Part shown: in pieces, positions 43,806-53,145 of the stretch
Numbering within the stretch: position 1 is the stretch's first letter
Layout: every line of letters starts with the position of its first letter
Source: Bacteroidales bacterium
GTDB lineage: Bacteria; Bacteroidota; Bacteroidia; Bacteroidales; UBA3824
Assembly (NCBI GenBank): GCA_017544805.1
Contig: JAFYDK010000116.1
Location: 1-64,000 of the forward strand
Direction of reading: 5' to 3'
DNA length: 64,000 bases
Program-made: the position numbers and the translations under genes
The notes under the pieces: generated by a model
What the model was told of the DNA's origin: nothing
Database searches by the model: none
Seen by the model: the letters and a program-made list of their open reading frames with translations, nothing else

Positions 43806-44369
43806 ATGAACGAAGAAGCGCAATTATACATTGACGATGCGGAAGAAAAAATGAAATCCGCTGTCAGCCATTACGAGTCGGAACTGACCAAAATCAGAGC
43901 CGGAAAAGCTTCCCCTGCCGTTTTAGCCGACATCAAAGTCGATTATTACGGAACGGAAACTCCTCTTAATCAAGTTGCTAACGTAGGCACGACCGATGCT
44001 AAAACCATAGTCGTACAGCCTTGGGAAAAAGCAATGCTCCCAAAAATCGAAAAAGAAATTCTTAAAGCTAACCTCGGTCTGACTCCCGTAAACAACGGCG
44101 AAATCATCAGAATCGTAATTCCCGCTTTAACGGAAGAAAGACGTAAACAACTTGTTAAACAAGTAAAAGCAGAGGCTGAAAATACGAAAGTTGCTATCCG
44201 CAACGTCAGAAAAGACGCCAACAACTCGCTCAAACAATTGGAAAAAGATACTATAACCGAAGACGAATCAAAAGAAGGTCAGGATGTTATACAAAAACTC
44301 ACCGATAAATACGTCGCAACTGCCGACAAAATCGCTGAAATAAAAACTGCCGAGATTCTCAAGGTTTAA
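43806..44369 (+). CDS. frr: ribosome recycling factor
   Basis: A 187-aa protein that, with EF-G, splits the post-termination ribosome. It is full-length, with the typical KIRAGKASPAVLADIKVDYYG block, the hinge PWEKAMLPKIEKEI, and the helical bundle AEENTK-type segment near NVRKDANNSLKQLEKD. Often next to pyrH in other bacteria; here pyrH is 4.5 kb away, on the opposite strand. Confidence 0.97.
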   Translation: MNEEAQLYIDDAEEKMKSAVSHYESELTKIRAGKASPAVLADIKVDYYGTETPLNQVANVGTTDAKTIVVQPWEKAMLPKIEKEILKANLGLTPVNNGEIIRIVIPALTEERRKQLVKQVKAEAENTKVAIRNVRKDANNSLKQLEKDTITEDESKEGQDVIQKLTDKYVATADKIAEIKTAEILKV

Positions 44370-44417
44370 AGGGGAGAAATACCAAAGATTTATTACCCTT
44401 TTTATTCGCTATACAAC

Positions 44418-44463
44418 AAAGCCTGTCGCAAAAATTAAGAATGCAGGCTTTGTTTTGCTTTTT
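44418..44463 (+). terminator. terminator after frr
   Basis: AAAGCCTG (44418-44425) with CAGGCTTT (44444-44451), then a T-rich tail. It ends the frr transcript. Confidence 0.75.
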
Positions 44464-44482
44464 TATAACAGGTTAAAACATT

Positions 44483-45943
44483 ATGAACTTATTATCAGTT
44501 TTTTTGAAAGAACAATCAGCATCCGGTGGCACAATGCTCATAATTCTTGTAAGTGCGTTGCTTGTTGCTGTAATCGTCCTTATTGTATTAAAACTGAAAA
44601 ACATTCACAAACCACAACACCAAGCTGAGGAAAGCTGCAAACATGTCCACAATCAAATGTGCCATTTGATGTCAACGGCAGTGGAAAAAACCTCCAACTC
44701 AATTATAATTTTGGATTCCTTAGGCAAAATCATTTACACAAACGATTCATTCAAAAATATTTACGGTTATAACCTCAACGAATACAAAGACAAATTCGGT
44801 GATGATTATTTTGAAATTCAAATACAAGCCAATCCAGAAAACTCGTTTTACATAGTTCAAGCATTAGAACTAAAAAAAACGCAAACATTTGAATATTATC
44901 ACATAGACAAAAAATCACATCAGATTTGGGTTCAAATTGTAATCGACCCCGTTTTTGACGATGAAGGCAAACTCACAAACTGGATCATAAACGAAACCGA
45001 CATCACAAAACTTAAAAGAGCCGACAAAGAAGTATTGCTTCAAACCCAAGCACTTACGCAGGCTTACATGACGCTTTCGGAACGTCAGACACAGATAGAA
45101 TTTCAGAAAAAACAGTTGATGAACATCAACGAACGCCTCGAAATCGGTTATAAGCAAATCAACCGTCAGAACATGACGATAAAAGAATCGCTGAGATACG
45201 CTCAAAGCATTCAAAACTCAATACTGCCCACAAATCAGGCAATTTCGGAATTCTTGGACTTTTTTGTTGTCTATCTGCCAAAAGATATTGTCAGCGGCGA
45301 CTTTTATCTGTATGAAAAATTAAGCGAAAAATCCTTTATCATAATAGTTTCGGACTGCACAGGACACGGTGTACCGGGGGCTTTCATGAGCCTTATCGGT
45401 TATAACATTTTATCTCAAACGATAAAAGACAAAATTACCGACCCCGTACAAATGCTCGAAATCCTAAACACAAAAATCATCGAAATTTTAAAACAAGACG
45501 TAGAACAGAATTTTGACGGAATGGATTTGTGCATTTGCCGTTTTGATTTTAAGGACGGCGGATATGACGTAACATTCTCAGGCACAAGAAATTTCATATA
45601 TCTTTTCTCAAGAAAGGAAAACAAAATTTCAAAAATCAGAGGCTCTCAACGGCAAATCGGTATTTGTTATGAATTTATAAAACAATATCAATTTGAAAAT
45701 CATCAATTCAGATTTATGCCCGGTGATTTTATCGTAATGCCAACAGACGGACTCATAGACCAATGTAATAAAAAAAGAAGACGTTTCGGCTCAGAAAAAT
45801 TATCTGAATTTTTGGTACTTAACTCCCAACTTTCGATGCGCGATTTAGGAAACAAATTAGTTGAAACCATTAAAACTTTCCGCGAAGGCGCAGAGCAAAG
45901 AGACGACATCACTGTTTTCGGTTTCACACCCAAAGTAATCTAA
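44483..45943 (+). CDS. membrane PAS-SpoIIE (PP2C-type) phosphatase
   Basis: A 486-aa signalling protein: one N-terminal membrane helix (about 17-38), a PAS domain (about 65-180, IIILDSLGKIIYTNDSF), a coiled coil (about 190-250) and a SpoIIE phosphatase domain (about 250-486). The catalytic metal-binding motifs are intact: DIVSGDFYLYE, DCTGHGVPGAFMSLIG, PTDGLIDQCN and QRDDITVFG. Such proteins usually dephosphorylate anti-anti-sigma factors. No STAS partner lies nearby. It shares the RYAQ(S/T)IQ linker and domain style with the protein at 61419. The U32 peptidase gene starts 21 nt downstream. Confidence 0.92.
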   Translation: MNLLSVFLKEQSASGGTMLIILVSALLVAVIVLIVLKLKNIHKPQHQAEESCKHVHNQMCHLMSTAVEKTSNSIIILDSLGKIIYTNDSFKNIYGYNLNEYKDKFGDDYFEIQIQANPENSFYIVQALELKKTQTFEYYHIDKKSHQIWVQIVIDPVFDDEGKLTNWIINETDITKLKRADKEVLLQTQALTQAYMTLSERQTQIEFQKKQLMNINERLEIGYKQINRQNMTIKESLRYAQSIQNSILPTNQAISEFLDFFVVYLPKDIVSGDFYLYEKLSEKSFIIIVSDCTGHGVPGAFMSLIGYNILSQTIKDKITDPVQMLEILNTKIIEILKQDVEQNFDGMDLCICRFDFKDGGYDVTFSGTRNFIYLFSRKENKISKIRGSQRQIGICYEFIKQYQFENHQFRFMPGDFIVMPTDGLIDQCNKKRRRFGSEKLSEFLVLNSQLSMRDLGNKLVETIKTFREGAEQRDDITVFGFTPKVI

Positions 45944-45964
45944 AAAAAATCGTCAAGAAAAAAA

Positions 45965-47773
45965 ATGGAATTGTTATCGCCCGCAAAAAATCTTGAAACA
46001 GGAATTGCTGCAATCAACTGCGGCGCAGATGCCGTTTACATCGGTTCGTCTGATTTCGGGGCAAGAAAAGCCGCATCAAATCCCGTTTCTGACATTGAAA
46101 AACTCGTAAATTATTCCCACTTATATAAATCAAAAGTTTACGTAACTCTCAATACAATCCTGTACGACAACGAATTATCCAAAGCAGAAAAACTTATAAA
46201 AAATTTATACGACATCGGGGTTGATGCTTTGATAATTCAAGATTTAGGAATACTTCAAATGGATATTCCTCCGATAGAACTTCATGCAAGTACGCAAATG
46301 CACAATTACGAGAATCAAAGAATTAAGTTTTTTGACGATTTAGGTTTCAAACGCATAGTACTCGCAAGAGAATGTAGCTTGGAAAAAATCAAGGAAATAC
46401 GACAAAATATCAAAGCTGAAATTGAATGTTTCGTTCACGGAGCATTGTGCGTAAGTTTTTCAGGACAATGCTACATGAGTGCGCAAATTGGCTCAAGGTC
46501 GGCAAACAGAGGTGAATGTGCTCAAGCGTGCAGACTAAAATATTCACTTCTAAACTCTCAAGAAAAACTTTTAATAAAAGACTCGTACTTATTATCACTC
46601 AAAGATTTCGCTATTTATGACAAAATCCACGAAATGATAAATATCGGTGTCAATTCCCTAAAAATAGAAGGCAGATTAAAAGATATTCCATACGTTAAAA
46701 ATGTAACGGCATATTACAGAAAACTCATTGATTCGATAAGTCAGGAAAATTTAAAAGACTCATCGGGAAAATGCTTTTTCGATTTTGAACCCGATTTAAG
46801 AAAAGTTTTCAACCGTGGATTTACGCATTATTTTTTGGACAACGAAAAAGGTAAAAAAGCAAATTTTATCTCGCCGAAATCCATGGGTGAATTTTTAGGT
46901 GAGGTTTCTTACACAAAAGGCAGAACACTGAAAATTAAAACCGATAAAAAAATTTCAAACGGCGACGGAATGTGTTACGTCAAAGACGGAGAATTGTGGG
47001 GCTTCAGAGTTGAAAAAATTTCAGAGGGTATTATCACCGCTGACATGGAAAAAAATCTCAAAAACGGTGATAAAATTTTCAGGAACCTCGATACAGAATT
47101 TTTTAAGAAACTTTCTGCATCAAAAACATTAAGAAAAATCGGTCTGAAAATACATTTAAACCTCAAAGAAAACGACTTCTATGCCGAATTTCAAGACGAA
47201 GACTTAGTATGCGTAAAGGCTAAAATACCGTTCGCATTTCAAGAGGCTCAAAACAAGGAAAAATCACTTCAAAGCATTGAACAAAATTTTTCAAAATTAG
47301 GAGAAACATTTTATCTTTTAAGTTTTTCTGCCGATTATCAAAAGGAGAAAATACCTTTTATTCCCAATTCGATAATTTCGGAATTAAGACGAAAAATGAC
47401 GGAAGAACTAAAGGAAAAACGGTTGAAAAAATTTTCAGCAAAAGATTCACCCAAACCTCAAAACGATGTAAAATATTTCAGCGAAACGGGTGATTACAGA
47501 TTCAATGTCTCAAACCAAAAAGCAAAGGAATTTTATCAAAACCACGGCTGCAAAATCATAGAACCGGCTTTTGAATTAATAAAAAACCACTCAAAAAAAG
47601 AACTTATGACAACCAAATACTGCATAAGAAAAGAATTAGGTTTTTGCATAAAAGAAAACAAAAACATCCCGCAAGAATGGAAAACAGAAACTTTCCACCT
47701 AACAAATAGTTACGGAAAATTTCTGTTAAAATTCGATTGCAAAGATTGTGTTATGAGAATTTTTAATTCTTAA
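45965..47773 (+). CDS. U32-family peptidase-like protein (tRNA/rRNA hydroxylation type, TrhP/RlhA-like)
   Basis: A 602-aa protein. The TIM-barrel N-half (MELLSPAKNLETGIAAINCG) has conserved Cys in CFVHGALCVSFSGQCYMS and in GECAQACRLKYSL, the Fe-S-binding sites of U32 proteins. The C-terminal half is a DUF3656-like region. U32 proteins of this type were called collagenases; recent work ties them to prephenate-dependent hydroxylation of tRNA or rRNA. It follows the SpoIIE gene by 21 nt and its 3' end overlaps that of the convergent Ldh-family gene by 11 nt. Confidence 0.88.
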   Translation: MELLSPAKNLETGIAAINCGADAVYIGSSDFGARKAASNPVSDIEKLVNYSHLYKSKVYVTLNTILYDNELSKAEKLIKNLYDIGVDALIIQDLGILQMDIPPIELHASTQMHNYENQRIKFFDDLGFKRIVLARECSLEKIKEIRQNIKAEIECFVHGALCVSFSGQCYMSAQIGSRSANRGECAQACRLKYSLLNSQEKLLIKDSYLLSLKDFAIYDKIHEMINIGVNSLKIEGRLKDIPYVKNVTAYYRKLIDSISQENLKDSSGKCFFDFEPDLRKVFNRGFTHYFLDNEKGKKANFISPKSMGEFLGEVSYTKGRTLKIKTDKKISNGDGMCYVKDGELWGFRVEKISEGIITADMEKNLKNGDKIFRNLDTEFFKKLSASKTLRKIGLKIHLNLKENDFYAEFQDEDLVCVKAKIPFAFQEAQNKEKSLQSIEQNFSKLGETFYLLSFSADYQKEKIPFIPNSIISELRRKMTEELKEKRLKKFSAKDSPKPQNDVKYFSETGDYRFNVSNQKAKEFYQNHGCKIIEPAFELIKNHSKKELMTTKYCIRKELGFCIKENKNIPQEWKTETFHLTNSYGKFLLKFDCKDCVMRIFNS

Positions 47774-48806
47774 TTATTTCGGCAAGAGAGAATTTGTCGG
47801 TAATTTTTAAGAACTCCGCCCAAACAGCCTCTTCCATCGGAATACCGTTTTTCTTACGGACTGCAAGCATCTGTTTTTCAGGGTCGCCCGGAATCATAAC
47901 TTTTTCGCCCTCCAAAGGTGTCAGAGAACGGATTCTGTCAGCTAAATTTTTCATTCTTGACAAAAATTTCTTCGGATTGACAAATTTCGCAATATCAACC
48001 GCCTGAAAATAATGAGAAATGCCTCTTCCTTTGGTCATATCAGAGCCGAACATAGGCGACAAATCACGACCTATTTCACTGTCAGTGAGCATACTACAAA
48101 CAATTTCAATCATCATTCCAAGACCAAAACCCTTGTAATCGCCTATCGGTCTGACACATTTTGCCTTAAAAGGATCAGTGGTAAATTTTCCGTGTTCGTC
48201 GTATGCCAAACCATCTTGAAGCGGTTGTTTAGTTGTCTTATGATTACGTACATAATTCCAACTAATTACCGATGTCGCCATATCCAAACACAAAGGATCT
48301 TCACCCTCTATCGGAGCCGAAAAACATATAGGATTGGTTCCGAAAAACGGTTCAACAGCATTATGCGCTTTTACCAAAGAATTGGTATTGGTAAATGCAA
48401 AACCTAACATATTGTGGCGGGCAGCATACTCGGTGAAAAAATTTGCAGCTCCAAAATGCGAAGAATTTTTGACGGCAACAGTACCCGTACCGTATTTTGA
48501 GGCCATGTCAATGCAAAAATCCATAGCGAAAATACCAGCATGATGACCTACCGCCCCGTCAGCATCTACAACTTTTGCAGCAGCATTATTCTTCAAAATC
48601 CTAAACTGAGGATTTCGTTTCAATCTGCCCTTGCTGAATCCCTCAACATAATGAGGAAACAACGCAAGACCGTGCGTATCAATGCCTTTGAGCGAGGCCT
48701 CCAAAACACTGTCGGTCAAATGACGGATAGAATCTCCGTTTACCTTTAGACCAGATAAGACTTCCGTCATTACCACTCGTAATTTTTCCGCATCAACGTA
48801 TATCAT
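47763..48806 (-). CDS. malate/L-lactate/ureidoglycolate dehydrogenase family (Ldh_2)
   Basis: A 347-aa NAD(P)-dependent oxidoreductase unrelated to classical lactate dehydrogenases. Characteristic blocks are GHHAGIFAMDFCID, NSSHFGAANFFTEYA (active-site His), GTNPICFSAP and GDYKGFGLGMMIEIV (Lys/Gly motif). The substrate (malate, lactate, sulfolactate or another 2-hydroxy acid) cannot be read from the sequence. The gene is monocistronic and convergent with the U32 gene. Confidence 0.9.
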   Translation of the reverse strand: MIYVDAEKLRVVMTEVLSGLKVNGDSIRHLTDSVLEASLKGIDTHGLALFPHYVEGFSKGRLKRNPQFRILKNNAAAKVVDADGAVGHHAGIFAMDFCIDMASKYGTGTVAVKNSSHFGAANFFTEYAARHNMLGFAFTNTNSLVKAHNAVEPFFGTNPICFSAPIEGEDPLCLDMATSVISWNYVRNHKTTKQPLQDGLAYDEHGKFTTDPFKAKCVRPIGDYKGFGLGMMIEIVCSMLTDSEIGRDLSPMFGSDMTKGRGISHYFQAVDIAKFVNPKKFLSRMKNLADRIRSLTPLEGEKVMIPGDPEKQMLAVRKKNGIPMEEAVWAEFLKITDKFSLAEIIKN

Positions 48807-48880
48807 AATTTACCAAATGTTACAAGACAGATATTTTTTGTCCGTTTATATAAAAATTCTCACTTTGTCTTTACATGCAA

Positions 48881-49594
48881 TTACTTTACCAAAGTACCAA
48901 TTTTTTCACCGTTAATTATTTTTTCTAAATTTTCGGGGTTGGTCATGTCAAAAACCAATATCGGTAAAGCGTTTTCACTGCATAATGCAAAGGCTGTCAA
49001 ATCCATAACTTTGAGTTTGCGGCGAATAGTCTCATCAAAGGATATTTCGTCGAATTTTACCGCATCAGGATATTTTACAGGATCTTTGTCGTAAATACCA
49101 TCAACTTTAGTACCTTTCAAAAGAATGTCGGCTTTGATTTCAACACCTCTGAGGGCTGCCGCACTGTCGGTCGTAAAGAAGGGATTGCCCGTACCGCCAG
49201 AAAAAATCACAATATAACCATCCCTCAAAGCCGTATTTGCACGGTTCTGAGAAAATCTCTCCGCAAAAGGCTCCATCAAGGTCGATGTTAAAACTTTTGA
49301 TTTGCCGCCGAGCTGCTCAATCATGCTCTGAATCGCAATAGCGTTGATCGTGGTGGCTAACATTCCCATACTATCGCCTTTGGCCCTGTCAATGCCTTTT
49401 TTAGCTCCTTGTATTCCACGGAAAATATTTCCACCGCCGACTACGATACCGACTTCAATGCCTTTTTGGGAAAGAGAAAGAATTTTCTGACAAAATAATT
49501 CCAACGTATCGGAATTGATGCCGTATTTGTCGCCTCCGGCCAATGCTTCTCCGCTGAGTTTCAGCAGAATACGTTTGTATTTTAATCCGTCCAT
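48881..49594 (-). CDS. pyrH: UMP kinase (uridylate kinase)
   Basis: A 237-aa amino-acid-kinase-family enzyme that makes UDP from UMP. It has the KRILLKLSGEAL start, the GGGNIFRG nucleotide loop, FSGGTGNPFFTTDSAA (phosphate-binding block), DGIYDKDP and the SENALPILVFDMT C-terminus. The length is typical. It is monocistronic, divergent from the alpha-oxoamine-synthase-like gene, with a -7 box at 49639-49646. Confidence 0.96.
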   Translation of the reverse strand: MDGLKYKRILLKLSGEALAGGDKYGINSDTLELFCQKILSLSQKGIEVGIVVGGGNIFRGIQGAKKGIDRAKGDSMGMLATTINAIAIQSMIEQLGGKSKVLTSTLMEPFAERFSQNRANTALRDGYIVIFSGGTGNPFFTTDSAAALRGVEIKADILLKGTKVDGIYDKDPVKYPDAVKFDEISFDETIRRKLKVMDLTAFALCSENALPILVFDMTNPENLEKIINGEKIGTLVK

Positions 49595-49638
49595 ATTATA
49601 GATGTTTTTTTTAAAATTTATGCATAATTTTGCAAGAC

Positions 49639-49666
49639 CAAATTTATAAAAAATTAATTACTTTTG
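49639..49666. promoter_or_regulatory. divergent promoters: pyrH (minus) and 49692 gene (plus)
   Basis: TAAATTTG on the minus strand (49639-49646) and TACTTTTG on the plus strand (49659-49666) are two divergent TAnnTTTG -7 boxes whose start sites would lie within about 40 nt. Confidence 0.55.
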
Positions 49667-49691
49667 TCAAAAAGTTTTTTCAAAAAAATAT

Positions 49692-50759
49692 ATGAAACAT
49701 AATATTGCTCAAATACTTCAAGATGAGTTAGTTATCTCAAAAGCAACAAGTCATCCGGAAAATACCGTTTTTGAATTTGAAAAAAACGGTGATCTCAAAC
49801 TGCAATCGGGTGAAAAAATTTTTAATACGCTTAGCAATAACTTCTTAGGTTTTAACGGTTTGAACTCACGCACTTTAAGCGGAAGTTTCTATGCCGGAAA
49901 AAGCCAAACCATTATCAAAACAGAAAAATCAATTTCAAGATTTCTTCAAACTCAAGATACTTTGATTTTCGGCTCTTACGAAGGTTTATGCGCCGATGTA
50001 TTAGAGTCTTTGTTTAATACAGAGGATGTAATAATTTACGATTCAGCCGTTTCGCTATCAATGCGAAGAGGTGTAAAAGTCTGCAACGCTCAAAAACTCA
50101 GATACCCTCATTCGGATATGCAAACCCTCGAACAACATCTTAAATTATCAATGTTAAAAAGACTCAGAGTAATTGTCAGCGATGGAATTTTTTATGATTC
50201 GGGCGAGTGTGCGGATTTGAAACAAATCAGACTTTTAGCCGAAAAATACGATGCAATTATAATTTTGGACGATAGTTACGGCTTTTTGACTTGCGGGTCT
50301 TCAGGCAGAGGCTCCGACGATTTGTGCGGGGTCAGAGGTTTTCAGGATCTGAAAATTGTTAATATGCAAAACGCTTTAGGCTGCCCTGTGGGTGCTTTTG
50401 CAACGGGAAACTCTACGATTACCGAACTTTTAAGATTCAGATGCAGATGTTACAGAGAGGCGTTAATGCCCGAAGAAAAAAGTCTCGAAAACGTTTACGA
50501 GATTTTGGAAAACCAAAAAGAAAAAGTTTTTGATTTGATAGAATCCTTACATGATAACGCAAAAAAAATCGCATTAAAACTTCAAAATTTAGGTTTTTCA
50601 CCGCAAATTCCCCCCGCAGGAATAGTTTCGTTTCAATCGGAAATGCCTAAAGAAGAAATCAAAAGCATTTTAAAAGAAAATAATTTAGCAGCAACCTATT
50701 CAAAGGTCGGAAAAAACACTTTAGTATCGCTCAAAGTATCAGCAACTTGGGAATTATAA
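49692..50759 (+). CDS. alpha-oxoamine-synthase-family protein without the PLP lysine (LCB1-like)
   Basis: A 355-aa fold-type I aminotransferase-like protein related to 2-amino-3-ketobutyrate CoA ligase and serine palmitoyltransferase (NNFLGFNG, IVSDGIFYDSGECADLKQI and DDSYGF motifs). Two key residues differ from active enzymes. In the DDSH motif the His is Tyr (Y196), and the Schiff-base Lys of the GKALGG block is Asn (VNMQNALGC, N227). It therefore cannot make a normal internal aldimine. Eukaryotic LCB1, the catalytically dead partner of LCB2, has the same loss. A heteromeric role is possible, but no active partner is in the window. Confidence 0.85.
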   Translation: MKHNIAQILQDELVISKATSHPENTVFEFEKNGDLKLQSGEKIFNTLSNNFLGFNGLNSRTLSGSFYAGKSQTIIKTEKSISRFLQTQDTLIFGSYEGLCADVLESLFNTEDVIIYDSAVSLSMRRGVKVCNAQKLRYPHSDMQTLEQHLKLSMLKRLRVIVSDGIFYDSGECADLKQIRLLAEKYDAIIILDDSYGFLTCGSSGRGSDDLCGVRGFQDLKIVNMQNALGCPVGAFATGNSTITELLRFRCRCYREALMPEEKSLENVYEILENQKEKVFDLIESLHDNAKKIALKLQNLGFSPQIPPAGIVSFQSEMPKEEIKSILKENNLAATYSKVGKNTLVSLKVSATWEL

Positions 50760-50824
50760 CAAAAAAAATTGAATTAAAACCAAAATTTAATACATAAAAT
50801 ATACCAAAATTAGTTTTTTTAGTT

Positions 50825-50832
50825 TATTTTTG
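50825..50832 (+). promoter_or_regulatory. -7 promoter box for rpoN
   Basis: TATTTTTG, 40 nt before the rpoN ATG at 50873. Confidence 0.5.
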
Positions 50833-50872
50833 TAATAAAATTTTGTCAGTAACTTTTTATTTTAAGCAACCT

Positions 50873-52414
50873 ATGCTAAATCTAACGCAAAGTCTGAAGC
50901 AGATACAAAAATTATCGCCTCAGCAAATACAACTGATAAAACTGTTGGAAATACCGACAGTACAGCTTGAACAGAGAATCAAACGCGAAATTGAAGAAAA
51001 TCCCGTCTTGGAAGAAGGCGGAGAAGAGGACGAGCGTGAACAAACTGAAGTCGATAACAATTACGAAGATTCTGATTCTCAGGAAAATGAATATGAAGAA
51101 AATGATACGTCAATAGATTCTGCCGAGGATTACAGAGAAGAATCTTACGACGAAAAATCCTTAGACGATTACTCACCGGAGGACTATTACGACGATGATG
51201 AAACGCCTAATTACCGTTTGTCCGCCAATAATTATTCCGACGATGACGAACGCAAAAACGAAATTCCATATTCACAAGGCTCCTCTTTGCACGAAACTCT
51301 TTTGTCGCAATTAGGATTAGGCGTTATGAACGACCGCGAAAGGCTGCTCGCCGAATATATTATCGGTAATATCGACGATGACGGTTATCTCAGAAGAGAT
51401 TTGGAGTCGATAGCGGATGATATTGCTTTTTCGGCTAACGTTGAAACAACAGAAAAAGAACTGCAAAAACTTTTGGTCATAATCCAGGACTTTGACCCCT
51501 CAGGCGTAGGCGCAAGGGACATCAAAGAATGTCTTATGATTCAGATTGTAAGAAAATACAAAAACAATCAAGGAAACAAAGTCGTATTAAAAACAGCGTA
51601 TAAAATTCTCCATGATTATTTCCCCGAATTTACGAAAAAACATTACGAGAAAATACTGTCAAAATTGGACGTTAATGAGAAAACCATGCGTTTGGCTATT
51701 GAGGAGATAACTCATCTTAACCCGAAACCCGGCAGCATTTTCGGCAATTTGCTCGCTAAAAATTCTCAACACATTATCCCCGATTTTATTCTCGAAGATA
51801 ATGAAGGCGAACTGATTCTGCACCTTAACTCCAAAAACGTTCCGGAATTAAGACTAAACAAAACGTATTCAGACATGATTGAAAATATGTCAAAAAAGAA
51901 TGTCCCGCAAAAGGATAAAGATACGCTTTTGTTCGTAAAACAGAAATTGGATTCTGCAAAATGGTTTATTGAGGCTATCCGTCAAAGACAAAATACTTTA
52001 ATGGAAACGATGCACGCTATAATAGATTTTCAGCACGAGTATTTTCAGGAGGGCGACGAGACCAAACTCAAACCTATGATTCTTAAAGATATAGCAGAAA
52101 AAACCGGTTTTGACATTTCAACAATTTCGAGGGTTGCAAATTCCAAATACATTCAGACACATTTCGGCATTTTTCCTTTGAAATTCTTTTTCTCGGAAGG
52201 TATGCAGACCGATACCGGCGAAGAGGTTTCAACAAGGGAAATCAAAAAAATCTTGAAAGAATGTATCGAACACGAGTCAAAGCAAAGACCGCTTACGGAT
52301 GAAAAACTCGCTCAAATACTTCAACAACGCGGCTATCAAATAGCAAGAAGAACGGTTGCAAAATACCGCGAACAAATGAATATTTTAGTGGCAAGACTCA
52401 GAAAAGAACTCTAA
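50873..52414 (+). CDS. rpoN: RNA polymerase sigma-54 factor
   Basis: A 513-aa sigma-54. The start was set at MLNLTQSLKQIQKLSPQQIQ, the region I activator-contact sequence. The next block is Asp/Glu-rich (about 45-125), as in other RpoN. The core-binding region follows, and the C-terminus has a helix-turn-helix and the RpoN box (ARRTVAKYREQMNI). It would transcribe genes with -24/-12 promoters that depend on AAA+ activators; none of these is in the window. The membrane-protein gene starts 31 nt downstream. Confidence 0.96.
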   Translation: MLNLTQSLKQIQKLSPQQIQLIKLLEIPTVQLEQRIKREIEENPVLEEGGEEDEREQTEVDNNYEDSDSQENEYEENDTSIDSAEDYREESYDEKSLDDYSPEDYYDDDETPNYRLSANNYSDDDERKNEIPYSQGSSLHETLLSQLGLGVMNDRERLLAEYIIGNIDDDGYLRRDLESIADDIAFSANVETTEKELQKLLVIIQDFDPSGVGARDIKECLMIQIVRKYKNNQGNKVVLKTAYKILHDYFPEFTKKHYEKILSKLDVNEKTMRLAIEEITHLNPKPGSIFGNLLAKNSQHIIPDFILEDNEGELILHLNSKNVPELRLNKTYSDMIENMSKKNVPQKDKDTLLFVKQKLDSAKWFIEAIRQRQNTLMETMHAIIDFQHEYFQEGDETKLKPMILKDIAEKTGFDISTISRVANSKYIQTHFGIFPLKFFFSEGMQTDTGEEVSTREIKKILKECIEHESKQRPLTDEKLAQILQQRGYQIARRTVAKYREQMNILVARLRKEL

Positions 52415-52445
52415 AAAAGAAAAAGCAGAAAAAGGTAAAAAGACA

Positions 52446-53087
52446 ATGAAATTTTTTATACACCCTCTGATTATACCTTTTTACGCTTTCTGTCTTATGA
52501 CAGAATTTGAAAGGCAATCGTACTCTTTGGACATTACAGCAATGATTCAATTAATGCTCGTTATGTTCCTCACTTTAGTGCTATTTCCTTATCTAACAAA
52601 ATTTCAGTTTTCGTTCTCAAAACCCGATGCACTTTGGGATATTGCCGCCGGATTTCAAGTAAGATTGCACTACGCATTAGGACTGACAATTTTTTATTTA
52701 GTGCTTTCGTACATGATTGACTATATAAAATTTTTTAATACATGGGGCAGCAAATACATTTTTGCAGTTTATGTGCTGCCCATTTGGATCAACGTTTTTT
52801 CGGGTGCGGGCTTTTTACATTTTTTCAAAAAAAGGCCCGGATGTTTTTTAGCAAAAGTCAATTTCGCACAATCCGCCTATTTCGGCGCACTTTGTGGTTT
52901 CATTGTTATATTCGGATACAAAGCTGCAATAGATACTTTTTGGCCGTTTGTAATCGCGTTATTACTGTTTTCAATCAGTTCTATGTATTTAATTAACAAC
53001 AGATTACAAAAATTTCCACATCATTTATATTGTTACGCTTTAGGGCTGATTCAAGCCGTAATAATTTTGGTTTTGTGTCAAAATTAG
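52446..53087 (+). CDS. polytopic membrane protein, 213 aa, unknown
   Basis: Six or so hydrophobic segments (FFIHPLIIPFYAF; MIQLMLVMFLTLVLFPYL; LGLTIFYLVLSYM; YIFAVYVLPIWINVF; AYFGALCGFIVIFGY; FWPFVIALLLFSISSMYL) suggest an integral inner-membrane protein. It has some resemblance in size and hydrophobic pattern to PAP2-type proteins, but I do not see a PAP2 active site. It is probably co-transcribed with rpoN. Confidence 0.7.
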   Translation: MKFFIHPLIIPFYAFCLMTEFERQSYSLDITAMIQLMLVMFLTLVLFPYLTKFQFSFSKPDALWDIAAGFQVRLHYALGLTIFYLVLSYMIDYIKFFNTWGSKYIFAVYVLPIWINVFSGAGFLHFFKKRPGCFLAKVNFAQSAYFGALCGFIVIFGYKAAIDTFWPFVIALLLFSISSMYLINNRLQKFPHHLYCYALGLIQAVIILVLCQN

Positions 53088-53145
53088 TTTTTTTTCAAAA
53101 AAAATATTACGGCTCTTTTATATTTTCTTCCATGTGCAATTTTTT

